Below are positions 37,617 to 46,545 of a stretch of 64,000 nucleotides of DNA, piece by piece. Numbering within the stretch: position 1 is the first letter of the stretch; each line of letters opens with the position of its first letter. Origin of the DNA: Helicobacter jaachi (GTDB lineage: Bacteria > Campylobacterota > Campylobacteria > Campylobacterales > Helicobacteraceae); assembly GCF_000763135.2 (NCBI RefSeq), contig NZ_JRPR02000001.1, positions 620,001 to 684,000 of the forward strand, read 5' to 3'. The translations under genes were made by a program, and so were the position numbers. Under the pieces are notes generated by a model. The model searched no databases and was not told where the DNA came from. It worked only from the letters and a program-made list of their open reading frames with translations.

Positions 37617-37647
37617 ATTCTATAAAATATGAAAAAAGGAGGGCAAT

Positions 37648-39027
37648 ATGCTGTTTAAAAATGCCGCGCTTTGCGATTATCGTGGCACAAAAATGGGTGA
37701 TGTGCGCGTGCAAGATGGGATTATTACGCATATTGGGCATTTGAGTGCGTATCCAAATGAGCAAGTCTTTGAGGTGGGTGGGAGAGTGCTGCTGCCTGCT
37801 ATGATTGATTTAAATATCGCGCCAAAAAGCCTCTCTCTCTCACGCAAATCGCTGCTCTCTCTAGCAGGCAAAGCCCTCAAAGGTGGCGTAGGGAGTATGC
37901 TGCTCTATCCGCACACTTCGCCCTCTTGTAGTGAAAATGGCTCCATTGAGTTGATTAAAAGCCTCAATGCGCAATCGCCCATTCACCTGCTACCCGCCAT
38001 TAGCCCGCTAAATGCGCAGGGCAAGCTAAGTGATATTAGCACACTGCACGCAAGCGGGGCTAGGGCGATTTTTGCCTTTAGCGATACGCCCGCGCACACG
38101 CTTATGCGGATTGCGCAATATGCGCAAATGCTTGATATTCCGCTTATTTGCTTTTGTCAAGATAGAGATGTGAGCGATGGTGTAATGAATGAGGGGCTTC
38201 TAAGTGCCTCTCTTGGGCTTCCCTCAATCCCGGCATATAGCCAAACCAAAGAAGTGGCAAAAGTTGCTGAAATGCTTTTCCCACTGCCTATTAAGCTTGT
38301 TTTTGACACGCTAGTGTATCCGCGTAGTTTTGAGATTTTATCGCGCGCTTATGGGCTAGATTCTATAAATGCGTGGAGCATTAACGCGCCAGATTCTATA
38401 AATACAGAATCTGCAAAAAATATAGAATCTGCAAACGCTACACATACAGAATCTAGCACAAAATTTGCCACAAATGCGCATAATGACTATAACCGCTTGC
38501 CGCCATCTTTTAAAGCACAATTTTTTACCCAAACTTCTATCCACCATTTAGCCCTTGATGAGAGCTTGTGTGATAACTACAACACCGCTGCTAAGCTTAA
38601 TCCCCCGCTTGTAGATAAAGCTTCTCAAAACACACTCATAAATTTATTACAAAATGGCAGCATTCACACGCTCACAAGCCTGCAGTGCGCGGATTTTAAT
38701 GCCAAAAAAGACCAAGTTTTTGAGCTAGCAAGCTTTGGCATAGATGCGCTTGAGGTGTATTTTTCACTGCTCTACACTTATTTGCACAAGGCTCATAATA
38801 TCCCGCTAGAGTTTATCTCACGCCTAACAAGCTACAATCCCGCACAGATTCTAAATCTCAATAAAGGCGCGCTAGATGAGGGCAAAATCGCGGAGTTTAT
38901 TATCGTAAATCCTGACATATCATTTGTGCTGCAAGATAATTTTTCACCCTATAATCAGCAGATATTGCACGCTAAAATTGAGGCATTTTTTAGCTGCGAT
39001 AGAATCCACTTAGCGCAAAAGGAGTAA
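37648..39027 (+). CDS. dihydroorotase-like protein, metal site not conserved
   Basis: 459 residues of amidohydrolase fold. After the N-terminal GGRVLLPAMIDLN the catalytic His-x-His expected in D-x-H-x-H is absent (IDLNIAPKSL). The last segment LTSYNPAQILNLNKGALDEGKIAEFI keeps the family's C-terminal pattern. Dihydroorotase homologues that have lost zinc ligands serve as structural partners of aspartate carbamoyltransferase in some bacteria; that is a fair inference here. An in-frame insertion with five heptamers (38358-38454) lies in a loop near residues 235-270. It follows ccdA (31-nt gap). Confidence 0.82.
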   Translation: MLFKNAALCDYRGTKMGDVRVQDGIITHIGHLSAYPNEQVFEVGGRVLLPAMIDLNIAPKSLSLSRKSLLSLAGKALKGGVGSMLLYPHTSPSCSENGSIELIKSLNAQSPIHLLPAISPLNAQGKLSDISTLHASGARAIFAFSDTPAHTLMRIAQYAQMLDIPLICFCQDRDVSDGVMNEGLLSASLGLPSIPAYSQTKEVAKVAEMLFPLPIKLVFDTLVYPRSFEILSRAYGLDSINAWSINAPDSINTESAKNIESANATHTESSTKFATNAHNDYNRLPPSFKAQFFTQTSIHHLALDESLCDNYNTAAKLNPPLVDKASQNTLINLLQNGSIHTLTSLQCADFNAKKDQVFELASFGIDALEVYFSLLYTYLHKAHNIPLEFISRLTSYNPAQILNLNKGALDEGKIAEFIIVNPDISFVLQDNFSPYNQQILHAKIEAFFSCDRIHLAQKE

Positions 39028-39028
39028 A

Positions 39029-39841
39029 ATGCAAGATATTAAGAGTTATATTTTGGGGTATTTGCCGCATTTTGAGGCTTTAGGCGTAGCGATTTTAAAA
39101 GCCTTGCTCATTATTGTTTTGGGCTATTATGTGGCGCGCTTTGTGAGTAAAAAGGTGTGTGTGGCTGTGGGGAAAAAAGATGAGATTCTTGCGCGCTTTA
39201 TTTCTCAAGTCATTTTTGTGGTGGCTATTATTGTGGTGATTATTGCCGCGCTTGGCACTATTGGCGTGCAGACAAATTCTATTATTGCTGTTTTAAGCAC
39301 CGCAGGTGTGGCTATCGCGCTTGGGCTTAAAGATTCGCTCTCATCAGTGGCAAGTGGGATTATCTTAATCGTGCGTCGTCCTTTTAAGCAGGGGGATTTA
39401 ATCGAAGTCAGTGGGCTTATTGGGCAGGTGGAGGGCATCAATCTCTTTACAACTAATATCCGCTTAAGAGATGGGAAGTTTGCCATTATCCCAAATAGCA
39501 ATATGGCAACTGCTAATATCATTAATACCACATATAACGACCAGCAGCGCATAGAGCTTATTATCGGCGTGGGGTATGAGAGCGATATAGAATCTGTTAA
39601 GCAAATTATTGCTGATATTTTGAAAAGCACGCCCGAAGTGGATTTGAGCCAGCCTTATTTTATCGGGCTTACCGAACTTGGCGCTAGCTCGCTTAATTTT
39701 ACTCTGCGCTTTTGGATAAAACTAGAATATGGCACTATAAACGCGCAAAGTAAGGTGTTAGAATCTATTAAAAAAAGCTTTGATGAGCATCATATCGAGA
39801 TTCCATACAATAGGCTTGATGTAAGTCTCATAAAGGCTTAG
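39029..39841 (+). CDS. mscS: MscS-family mechanosensitive ion channel
   Basis: 270 residues. Three membrane segments (about 15-105) end in the pore-lining helix AVLSTAGVAIALGLKDSLS (about 88-106). The beta domain contains RPFKQGDLIEVSGLIGQVEGI and IPNSNMATANIIN, both family hallmarks. It relieves turgor during osmotic downshift. It lies 1 nt after the pyrC-like gene (GGAGTAAA before the ATG). Confidence 0.94.
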   Translation: MQDIKSYILGYLPHFEALGVAILKALLIIVLGYYVARFVSKKVCVAVGKKDEILARFISQVIFVVAIIVVIIAALGTIGVQTNSIIAVLSTAGVAIALGLKDSLSSVASGIILIVRRPFKQGDLIEVSGLIGQVEGINLFTTNIRLRDGKFAIIPNSNMATANIINTTYNDQQRIELIIGVGYESDIESVKQIIADILKSTPEVDLSQPYFIGLTELGASSLNFTLRFWIKLEYGTINAQSKVLESIKKSFDEHHIEIPYNRLDVSLIKA

Positions 39842-39851
39842 GAGCGCAAAG

Positions 39852-41114
39852 GTGATAGAGATTTGGGGCGCTGGGCAGGTATTTATATGCGATGAAGCAT
39901 TTAGCATTATCCACAATGGTGGTATTGCCTTTGAAAAGGGCGCGGATAGAATCTTAGAAGTAGGGGAGTATAAGGCTTTATGCGCACGCTACCCGCACGC
40001 ACAAATGCATTTTTTTCCACAAGGTGTTTTGCTGCCCGCACTCATTAATGCGCATGTGCATTTTGAGTTTGGCGCGCATTTAGCGCAATTTTGCTATGGG
40101 GATTTTGGCAAGTGGCTTGATAGCCTTATGGCAAATCGCGAGCATATTTTAAACATCGCACATTTAGATTCTATAATTCATGAAAGTGTGCAAGAGCAGA
40201 TAGCGTGCGGTGTGGGTAGTGTAGGCGCGGTGAGTAGTTATGGGTATGATATGGCTTTGCTTGTGCAAAGTCCTCTGCGTGTGGTGTATTTTAATGAAGC
40301 CATAGGCAGCAATGCAGGTGCGCTCGATGCGCTCTATGCGCACACTTTTGAGCGATTTGAAGCCTCTAAAGCATTGCGTTCAAGCACATTCACGCCAGCC
40401 CTTGCGCTGCATTCGCCCTATTCACTTCACCCACTGCTTGCGCAAAAATTTATAGACATAGCCGCAAGCGAGCATTTAGCCCTATCGGCGCATTTTTTAG
40501 AATCTCACCATGAAAGAGAGTGGCTGCTGCATAGTAGCGGCTATTTTAGGGGATTTTTCCAAAAACTTGCCCACATAGAAAATCCAAAAGCGCTCTATTC
40601 CCCCCAAAGCTTTTTAGATATGCTATCCCCCCTTGCTCATAATCCTTTGTCTCTCACGCATTGCCTGTATGCAAAGGAGGAGGAGTATACACAAATGCGC
40701 GCGCTTAATGCCTCAATCATTACTTGCCCACGCAGCAATCGCCTGCTTAATAATACCTTTTTGCCCCTCAACATAGAGCATATAAATATCGCCATTGGCA
40801 CAGATGGCAAAAGCTCAAATAATAATCTAAATTTGCTTGATGAGCTGCGCGCAAGCCTGCAGGCTTACCCCACAGAGGATATTTTAGCACTAGCCAAAAG
40901 GCTTATTTTGCGCGCCACTGCGCATGGAGCTAGAGCTTTAGGACTGCATAATGGCGTGCTTATGGCGGGGAGGAGTGTGGATTTTGCACTATTTGAATTT
41001 GAGCAGCCACTTTTTATTCCCACACAGCAGCATGCTAATCAATCACCCCTGCATTTTATCCTGCATGCTAAACGCCCCGCACATCTTTATATCAACGCAA
41101 AGGCGGTGTTATGA
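39852..41114 (+). CDS. mqnF: aminodeoxyfutalosine deaminase (amidohydrolase)
   Basis: 420 residues from a GTG at 39852, preceded by GGAGCGC. The metal-binding His-x-His lies in LINAHVHFEFGAHLAQF (about 60-76), a later His in ALHSPYSLHPLLAQ, and an Asp in GTDGKSSNNNLNL (about 314-326). The family of Campylobacterota enzymes deaminates 6-amino-6-deoxyfutalosine in menaquinone synthesis. MqnP (26190) is another step. Synteny with the H. pylori ccdA-pyrC-mqnF run supports the name; mscS is inserted between. It overlaps the next gene by ATGA. Confidence 0.85.
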   Translation: MIEIWGAGQVFICDEAFSIIHNGGIAFEKGADRILEVGEYKALCARYPHAQMHFFPQGVLLPALINAHVHFEFGAHLAQFCYGDFGKWLDSLMANREHILNIAHLDSIIHESVQEQIACGVGSVGAVSSYGYDMALLVQSPLRVVYFNEAIGSNAGALDALYAHTFERFEASKALRSSTFTPALALHSPYSLHPLLAQKFIDIAASEHLALSAHFLESHHEREWLLHSSGYFRGFFQKLAHIENPKALYSPQSFLDMLSPLAHNPLSLTHCLYAKEEEYTQMRALNASIITCPRSNRLLNNTFLPLNIEHINIAIGTDGKSSNNNLNLLDELRASLQAYPTEDILALAKRLILRATAHGARALGLHNGVLMAGRSVDFALFEFEQPLFIPTQQHANQSPLHFILHAKRPAHLYINAKAVL

Positions 41115-41581
41115 TACCTCAAAGTATTTTATTTGTATGTTTAGGCAATATTTGTCGCTCCCCGCTTGCGGAGGGCTTAGCGCGGCATATTATAAGGCAG
41201 CATAATCTTACACTAAGGGTAGATTCTGCAGGCACAAGTGGTTGGCACATTGATGAGCCGCCATGTGAGGGCTCGCGTATGGTGGCAAAGGAGCATGGAT
41301 TTAGCATTGATGATTTAAAAGGCAGGCGCATAAGCGTGTATGCCGATGATAGCTTTGATTTGCTCATCGCCCTTGACAGCCATAATTACGCGGATTTGCT
41401 CAAACTTGGCTTTGATAAGAAAAAGGTAAAAAAGCTAGGCGATTTTGGGCTAAAGGGCGCAGATGTGCCTGACCCTTACGCGTATAAGGATAAAGCAGGC
41501 TTTGAGCGCGTGTATGAAATGATAGAACTTTGCGTGTATAATTTATTATCAACGCACTATCCTGTGATAGAATCTAAATAA
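41111..41581 (+). CDS. low-molecular-weight protein tyrosine phosphatase
   Basis: 156 residues. The P-loop ILFVCLGNICRSPLAEG (Cys about 10, Arg about 16) is near the N-terminus, and the general acid Asp lies in DVPDPYAYKDKA (about 120). Such enzymes dephosphorylate bacterial tyrosine kinases or act as arsenate reductases. No kinase gene lies nearby. Coupled by ATGA to mqnF. Confidence 0.92.
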   Translation: MIPQSILFVCLGNICRSPLAEGLARHIIRQHNLTLRVDSAGTSGWHIDEPPCEGSRMVAKEHGFSIDDLKGRRISVYADDSFDLLIALDSHNYADLLKLGFDKKKVKKLGDFGLKGADVPDPYAYKDKAGFERVYEMIELCVYNLLSTHYPVIESK

Positions 41582-41589
41582 AAGGATAT

Positions 41590-41973
41590 ATGATGATTAC
41601 ACTCTATGGCATTAAAACTTGTGGCAGCGTGAGAAAGGCTATCAATCTGCTTGAAAAGCATGGCGTGGTATTTACATTTAAGGATTTAAAAGCCATTACA
41701 TTAACTCAAGACCAAGTTATTTCTTGGATAGAAAAAAAGGGCATAAAAGTAGTGCTAAACACCAAAGGCACGACTTACAAAACGCTTAAAAGTCATGGGG
41801 AGATACTAGATTCTATATTTACAGAATCTAGCGCTAATCAAGCAAGCCTGCTTGTGCAAAATCCACTTTTGCTGAAACGCCCTATTATCACTTGCGGCAA
41901 ATCGCTTATTATCGGTTATGATGAGGAGGCGATTTTGCATCTTATTCATAACTATCAAAATAAAAGGCTTTAA
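41590..41973 (+). CDS. ArsC/Spx-family thioredoxin-fold protein
   Basis: 127 residues. MITLYGIKTCGSVRKAINLLEKHG gives a single Cys in a T-C-x-x-x-R-K context (about residue 11), typical of YffB/Spx-like proteins. The tail LKRPIITCGKSLIIGYDEE keeps the cis-Pro region. A heptamer-encoded ILDSIFTESS stretch lies near residue 80. Actual arsenate reduction is not proven. AAAGGATAT stands before the ATG at 41590. It touches the next gene. Confidence 0.85.
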   Translation: MMITLYGIKTCGSVRKAINLLEKHGVVFTFKDLKAITLTQDQVISWIEKKGIKVVLNTKGTTYKTLKSHGEILDSIFTESSANQASLLVQNPLLLKRPIITCGKSLIIGYDEEAILHLIHNYQNKRL

Positions 41974-43377
41974 ATGCCACGCTTTGTGCTATTTTTGTGT
42001 TTTTGTGCTATATTTTTTAGTGCGTGCGCGCATAAGGTAATCCCTAGTAGTGAAGTCAAAGACTTGCGCACACTGCCTCAAGATAGCACTTTTTACCTGC
42101 CTAAAGTTACAAATGCGCCAAATGCTGCGCTAGATTCTATAATAAGCGCGCCTTTATCCCCTGCGGCTACCTATGCGCTAAAGAGAGATTATTTAAAAAA
42201 ATATTTTTCACCCTGGCAGCAAACGCCTAATGCAAATGCAAGCGAGGTATTTTGGATTAAGCCAGCACTGCTTAAAACGCCCGGTTTTGGCGAGCATTTG
42301 CAGCCAAATAGCAAAGATTACACGCAAAGCATTTTAGATTCTATGCAGCTTGATATTTACCCTAGCCGCTCTGTGAAGGCTATCATCACCACGACTGCGG
42401 CTGTGCGCGCTGTACCGACAAATAAGCCTATGTTTAATAAAGCCGATGGCTATCCTTTTGATAGGTGGCAAAATTCGCTCATCTTTGCAGGCACGCCTGT
42501 GCTTATCACGCATGAAAGCAAGGATAAAGCATGGTTACATATTCAATCAGGCTTTGTGTATGGTTGGGTGGAGGCAGCACACATTGCCACACTCTCCAAA
42601 GAGCAGGTGAAATCTATAGAATCTACAAGCCATTATGTAACGCCTATAATTGATGAGATAAGCCTAAAGGATACGCAAGGGCGCTTTATAATGCAGGCGC
42701 GTATAGGGCAAATCTTTGCACTATCTCCAAAGCAAGATAATGCTAATAACTACGCGCTTATTATCTATGCGCGCCTACCTAATGGCAGCGCTAAGCAGGA
42801 GATTATTTACGCGCCAAAGGCAGCCTTTAAGCCTTTTCCCCTAGCATTAGATAATAAAGCCATTGCTCAAAGTATAAATGCCATGCTAGGGCAGCGCTAT
42901 GGCTGGGGCGGGTATTTGGCAAATCGTGATTGCTCGGCTTTTGTGCGCGATATTTTTGGGCAGTTTGGCATTCACTTGCCGCGTAATTCAAAAGCACAAG
43001 TCTTTTATGGCAATAATAGCATTTCTTTAAGTGCGCTTAATCGCGTGCAAAAGGAGGCTTACATCATCGCTCATGCTACGCCTTATCAAACGATTTTGTG
43101 GCAAAATGGACATATTATGCTCTATCTTGGCAGCCAAAATGGGCGCGCTATAATCGCTCATAGTGTGTGGAGCGTGGTGAGTGGCAAGCGTTATGAAAAT
43201 CTCTTAGGTGGCGTGGTGATTACTTCGCTGCATGTGGGAGAAGAGCATAATAGTATATTTGGCTCTTCGCAGTTGCTTATTGATAAAATTGAGGCGATGA
43301 GTGATTTATCAAAGCTTGCCATGCGCATAAGTAATAATTTAGACAATGCACAAAATAAAATAAAGGAGATAAAATGA
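41974..43377 (+). CDS. SH3/NlpC-P60 cell-wall hydrolase lipoprotein
   Basis: 467 residues. The signal peptide ends in a lipobox (FFSAC, Cys about 18). The mid part holds SH3-like repeats (about 125-200, with AAVRAVPTNKPMF and WLHIQSGFVYGWVEA). The C-terminal NlpC/P60 domain has catalytic Cys in GWGGYLANRDCSAFVRDIF (about 322), His in NGHIMLYLG (about 384) and the third residue region IIAHSVWSV. It likely cleaves a peptidoglycan stem peptide bond. It overlaps znuA by 4 nt (ATGA). Confidence 0.87.
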   Translation: MPRFVLFLCFCAIFFSACAHKVIPSSEVKDLRTLPQDSTFYLPKVTNAPNAALDSIISAPLSPAATYALKRDYLKKYFSPWQQTPNANASEVFWIKPALLKTPGFGEHLQPNSKDYTQSILDSMQLDIYPSRSVKAIITTTAAVRAVPTNKPMFNKADGYPFDRWQNSLIFAGTPVLITHESKDKAWLHIQSGFVYGWVEAAHIATLSKEQVKSIESTSHYVTPIIDEISLKDTQGRFIMQARIGQIFALSPKQDNANNYALIIYARLPNGSAKQEIIYAPKAAFKPFPLALDNKAIAQSINAMLGQRYGWGGYLANRDCSAFVRDIFGQFGIHLPRNSKAQVFYGNNSISLSALNRVQKEAYIIAHATPYQTILWQNGHIMLYLGSQNGRAIIAHSVWSVVSGKRYENLLGGVVITSLHVGEEHNSIFGSSQLLIDKIEAMSDLSKLAMRISNNLDNAQNKIKEIK

Positions 43378-44249
43378 AAGCATATATGATGTTTATATGT
43401 TTTGCACTTCATATTTATGCTGCGCCGCTTAAAGTCCTTGTGAGCGTGCCGCCGCAAAAGGAGATTATAGAATCTATTGGCGGAGAATTTGTGGAAGTAA
43501 GAGTGCTTGTGCCTCCTAGCAAATCTCCAGAGATTTATGAGCCAAGTGTGGCGCAAATGAAGCATATTGCAGATTCTGTAATCTTTTTTGGCGTGGGTAT
43601 GCCCTTTGAATCTGTGTGGTTTAAACGCTTTAAACAAAGCAGCCCTGCGCTTTTATATTACAATCTAGCAGAGCATACTCATGAGCATAGCGCGCATTCG
43701 CACGATAAGCATAATCACGCGCATAATCCGCATATTTGGCTTTCTCCCAAAGGTATGCAAGAGCAAGTTACACTTATAGCAAATGCCCTAAGCGAGCAAG
43801 ATAGCGCACATGCGGATATTTTTAAAGCACGCGCCTTGAGGCTAAATCAAGAATTGCAAAATATTGTAGAGCGCACAACGCGCCTTTTTAGCCTCCCACA
43901 AGCGCAAAAGACTTTTCTTGTGTATCACCCGGCGTTTGAGGGATTTGCGCGTGATTTTAATGTGCAAGAATTAAGCTTAGAAATTGATGGCAAAGAGGCA
44001 AAGGGCAGGGCATTAAGTGCGCTGTTAGATGAAGTGAAAGCAAAGCAAATAAAAGTAGTGTTTATCCAGCCTCAATTTGCTAAGGCTAGGGTTGAGGGCT
44101 TTGCTAAAGAAGCAGGGCTAGCAATCATTGAGCTTAATCCATTAAGAGAAGATTGGCTTTTATCCTTGCAAGAAAATGCCTGCCAAATTGCATTTTCACT
44201 TCCATTAAGTGCCATTAGCGCATGTATGCAAACATATTTTAAAGAATGA
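43374..44249 (+). CDS. znuA: zinc ABC transporter periplasmic binding protein
   Basis: 291 residues. A signal peptide (about 1-17) precedes KVLVSVPPQKEIIESIGG. The metal-binding loop is a His-rich stretch at about residues 100-122 (HTHEHSAHSHDKHNHAHNPH), followed by the ligand His in HNPHIWLSP. It captures zinc and passes it to ZnuB. Coupled by ATGA to both neighbours. Manganese is less likely because of the His-rich loop. Confidence 0.92.
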   Translation: MKAYMMFICFALHIYAAPLKVLVSVPPQKEIIESIGGEFVEVRVLVPPSKSPEIYEPSVAQMKHIADSVIFFGVGMPFESVWFKRFKQSSPALLYYNLAEHTHEHSAHSHDKHNHAHNPHIWLSPKGMQEQVTLIANALSEQDSAHADIFKARALRLNQELQNIVERTTRLFSLPQAQKTFLVYHPAFEGFARDFNVQELSLEIDGKEAKGRALSALLDEVKAKQIKVVFIQPQFAKARVEGFAKEAGLAIIELNPLREDWLLSLQENACQIAFSLPLSAISACMQTYFKE

Positions 44250-45061
44250 ATATGCTTTTAGAAGTTAAACATCTAAGCTTTGCGTATGAGCGCACCAATG
44301 TGCTTGAAAATGTCTCTTTTAGGCTTAAAGAGGGCGATTTTTGGGCTATTATTGGACCAAATGGCGGGGGGAAAACGACTTTTATTAAACTCATCTTAGG
44401 TTTGCTTAAAGCGCAAAGTGGGAGCATTCACTTTGCGCCAGATATGAATGTGCGCCACATAGGCTATGTGCCACAGATTACAAATTACAATATGGATTTT
44501 CCTATCTGCGTGCGCGATGTAGTCGCGCTAGGTATGCTAAAGCCTAGATTCTGTGGATTTTCGCCCAAAAAATATAGTAAAAATATAGAGCAGATTTTTC
44601 ACAAGCTAAATATTACTCATCTTGCCACAAAGCCGCTTAGTGCGCTATCAGGTGGCGAGCGTCAAAAAGTGTTTATCGCGCGCGCATTGGTGGATAAGCC
44701 GCGATTGCTTATCCTTGATGAGCCTACAGCCAATGTCGATGTCAAAGCGCAGGAGGATATTTACAGGCTGCTTAGCAGGCTTAATGAGAGTATGAGCATT
44801 ATGGTTATAAGCCATGATATTACGCTTACTTTAGGCTATGCCAAAGAGGTGTTTTATATCAATAAATACGCGCTTACACATCATATTCCAAAGCTTAATT
44901 TAGATTTAAATCAGCATATTTGTGAAGTGGATATTCTTAATTTTTTTGCCGCGCAATCACGCACACAATTTACTACAGAATCTACAGAATCTAGCGCGCT
45001 TACTCCACACGCTGCGTCACATACAGAATCTAGCGCGCCAAAAGGGATAGAAAATGAATGA
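44246..45061 (+). CDS. znuC: zinc ABC transporter ATP-binding protein
   Basis: 271 residues. Walker A GPNGGGKTTF (about 36-45), signature LSALSGGERQK (about 132-142), Walker B LLILDEPTANVD, switch His in VISHDI. The last 40 residues form an extra tail with three heptamer-encoded Glu-Ser units (44977-45031), not part of the ABC core. It overlaps znuB by 8 nt. Confidence 0.92.
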   Translation: MNMLLEVKHLSFAYERTNVLENVSFRLKEGDFWAIIGPNGGGKTTFIKLILGLLKAQSGSIHFAPDMNVRHIGYVPQITNYNMDFPICVRDVVALGMLKPRFCGFSPKKYSKNIEQIFHKLNITHLATKPLSALSGGERQKVFIARALVDKPRLLILDEPTANVDVKAQEDIYRLLSRLNESMSIMVISHDITLTLGYAKEVFYINKYALTHHIPKLNLDLNQHICEVDILNFFAAQSRTQFTTESTESSALTPHAASHTESSAPKGIENE

Positions 45062-45857
45062 TTTATTTTCCTATCAATTTGTGTGGGTGGCACTTTTGGT
45101 GTCTTTTTTGGTGAGCATTTGCAGCGGAATTATTGGCTCAATGATTGTGGCAAATAAAAATGTCTTTGTCGCTGGCGGCGTGGCTCATAGCGCATTTGGT
45201 GGCGTTGGCTTAGCGCTTTTTTGCTCCTTTAGCACTATGCTTGGGGCTATGCTTTTTGCTGTAGTTATGGCGTTATTTTTGGCTTATGCGTTTTTGTATC
45301 AAAGAGAGCGGCTTGATGCGTATGTGGGCGCAAGCTGGGCATTTGGTATGGCTATAGGCATTATTTTTATTGATATAACGCCGGGCTATAATAGCGATAT
45401 TTCAAGCTATCTCTTTGGCTCAATTTTGTCTGTTGGCATTGATGAAATGCTGGCTATGGCGGCTTTTGATGTGGTGATTATCATCTTTGTGGCGATGTAT
45501 TATTATGATATATTGGCTTTATTTTATGATAGTGAATTATGTCGGCTCAAAGGCTTAAATGTGCCATTATGGACAAGTGTTATTTTTATCTTAATTGCCA
45601 TAGGTGTGGTGATTTCAATGAGTGTCGCGGGGCTTATTTTGGTGCTAGCCATTCTATCTATCCCAGCATATATGGCTAATTTATGCTCACATTCCTTGCG
45701 TATGATGATGGTTATTTCATGGCTCATTTCACTTATTTTTATGTGGGCTGGGTTTTTTGTGGCGTATTGGTGTGATATAAGTGTGGGCGCGTGTATTGTG
45801 GTGCTTTTGGCAATTGGTATGTTTGTAAGTATTATGATTCATAAATTTACCCATTAA
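45054..45857 (+). CDS. znuB: zinc ABC transporter permease
   Basis: 267 residues with about eight membrane segments. ABC-3 family features: SGIIGSMIVANKNVFVAGGVAHSAFGGVG near the N-terminus (read in two parts, IIGSMIVANKNVF and GGVAHSAFGG), and VSMSVAGLILVLAILSIPAY in the coupling helix region. It forms the membrane channel for ZnuAC. A small gene follows 16 nt later. Confidence 0.92.
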   Translation: MNDLFSYQFVWVALLVSFLVSICSGIIGSMIVANKNVFVAGGVAHSAFGGVGLALFCSFSTMLGAMLFAVVMALFLAYAFLYQRERLDAYVGASWAFGMAIGIIFIDITPGYNSDISSYLFGSILSVGIDEMLAMAAFDVVIIIFVAMYYYDILALFYDSELCRLKGLNVPLWTSVIFILIAIGVVISMSVAGLILVLAILSIPAYMANLCSHSLRMMMVISWLISLIFMWAGFFVAYWCDISVGACIVVLLAIGMFVSIMIHKFTH

Positions 45858-45873
45858 ATTAAAGGAGGATTCT

Positions 45874-46089
45874 ATGAAAAATGCGCTGCAAGATTCTATA
45901 AAAGACGATGAGGCAAGCAAAATCGCTAAGCGAGGCGTAAAAATTGCTTTATTTTGTGTGTTTATTACACTACTTTTTAGCCTTATTAATATTTATGTGC
46001 TGATTAATCAAATAAGCGCTACAGCGGCGATGAGCAAGGAAATCAAAGTCTTACAAGAAAAGCTAGGTATTGAGCGAGAGAGACATTAA
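45874..46089 (+). CDS. small single-pass membrane protein (DUF5408-like)
   Basis: 71 residues: a charged N-terminus (with a heptamer-encoded QDSIKDDEA), one membrane segment (about 27-50, [20 protein letters not shown]), and a short charged tail ([12 protein letters not shown]). The plan resembles DUF5408 proteins of Helicobacter. AAAGGAGGA precedes the ATG. Convergent overlap of 4 nt with yraN. Confidence 0.65.
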   Translation: MKNALQDSIKDDEASKIAKRGVKIALFCVFITLLFSLINIYVLINQISATAAMSKEIKVLQEKLGIERERH

Positions 46090-46412
46090 AGCGTGATATT
46101 TTCTATAAGCTCGCATATATCATCTTTAATAATAAGCGCATCAAGGCAATAATCCTCTCTCACATCATGCGTAGAGAGATAAAAGCGTATAGCTAGGATA
46201 AGTTTTTTTAGCTTTGTAGGCGTGATGTTATAAATTGGCTCAAAATTTTTGCCGCTTTTAACCTCAATAAAATGCAGCATATTGCCCTTTTTAGCGATAA
46301 TATCAATCTCCCCAAATCGCGCAAAAAAATTACGCTCAATAATCTCAAAGCCATTTTGCTCTAAAAATAAACAAGCCATATGCTCCGCCCTCGCACCCTT
46401 TTGTCTGCTCAA
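46086..46412 (-). CDS. yraN: YraN family (UPF0102) nuclease-fold protein
   Basis: 108 residues from a TTG at 46412, seven nt after GGAG. It contains [20 protein letters not shown] and [20 protein letters not shown], a PD-(D/E)XK-like core with Asp in GEIDII and Glu-x-Lys in FIEVK. The reaction is unproven. It follows hom in the same orientation, as in H. pylori, with a 133-bp non-coding gap at 46413-46545 in which nothing beyond a heptamer was seen. Confidence 0.85.
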   Translation of the reverse strand: MSRQKGARAEHMACLFLEQNGFEIIERNFFARFGEIDIIAKKGNMLHFIEVKSGKNFEPIYNITPTKLKKLILAIRFYLSTHDVREDYCLDALIIKDDICELIENITL

Positions 46413-46545
46413 TGCGCTACTCCAAAATAAAAATATAGAATCTAGCCCCTTTTATGCACAAGATGCTTTATTTGTTTTATGCAAGGACGACGCGCGCAAG
46501 AAAACAACACAAGCGCAAATAACCATCATTAACCTAAAAGCTAAC

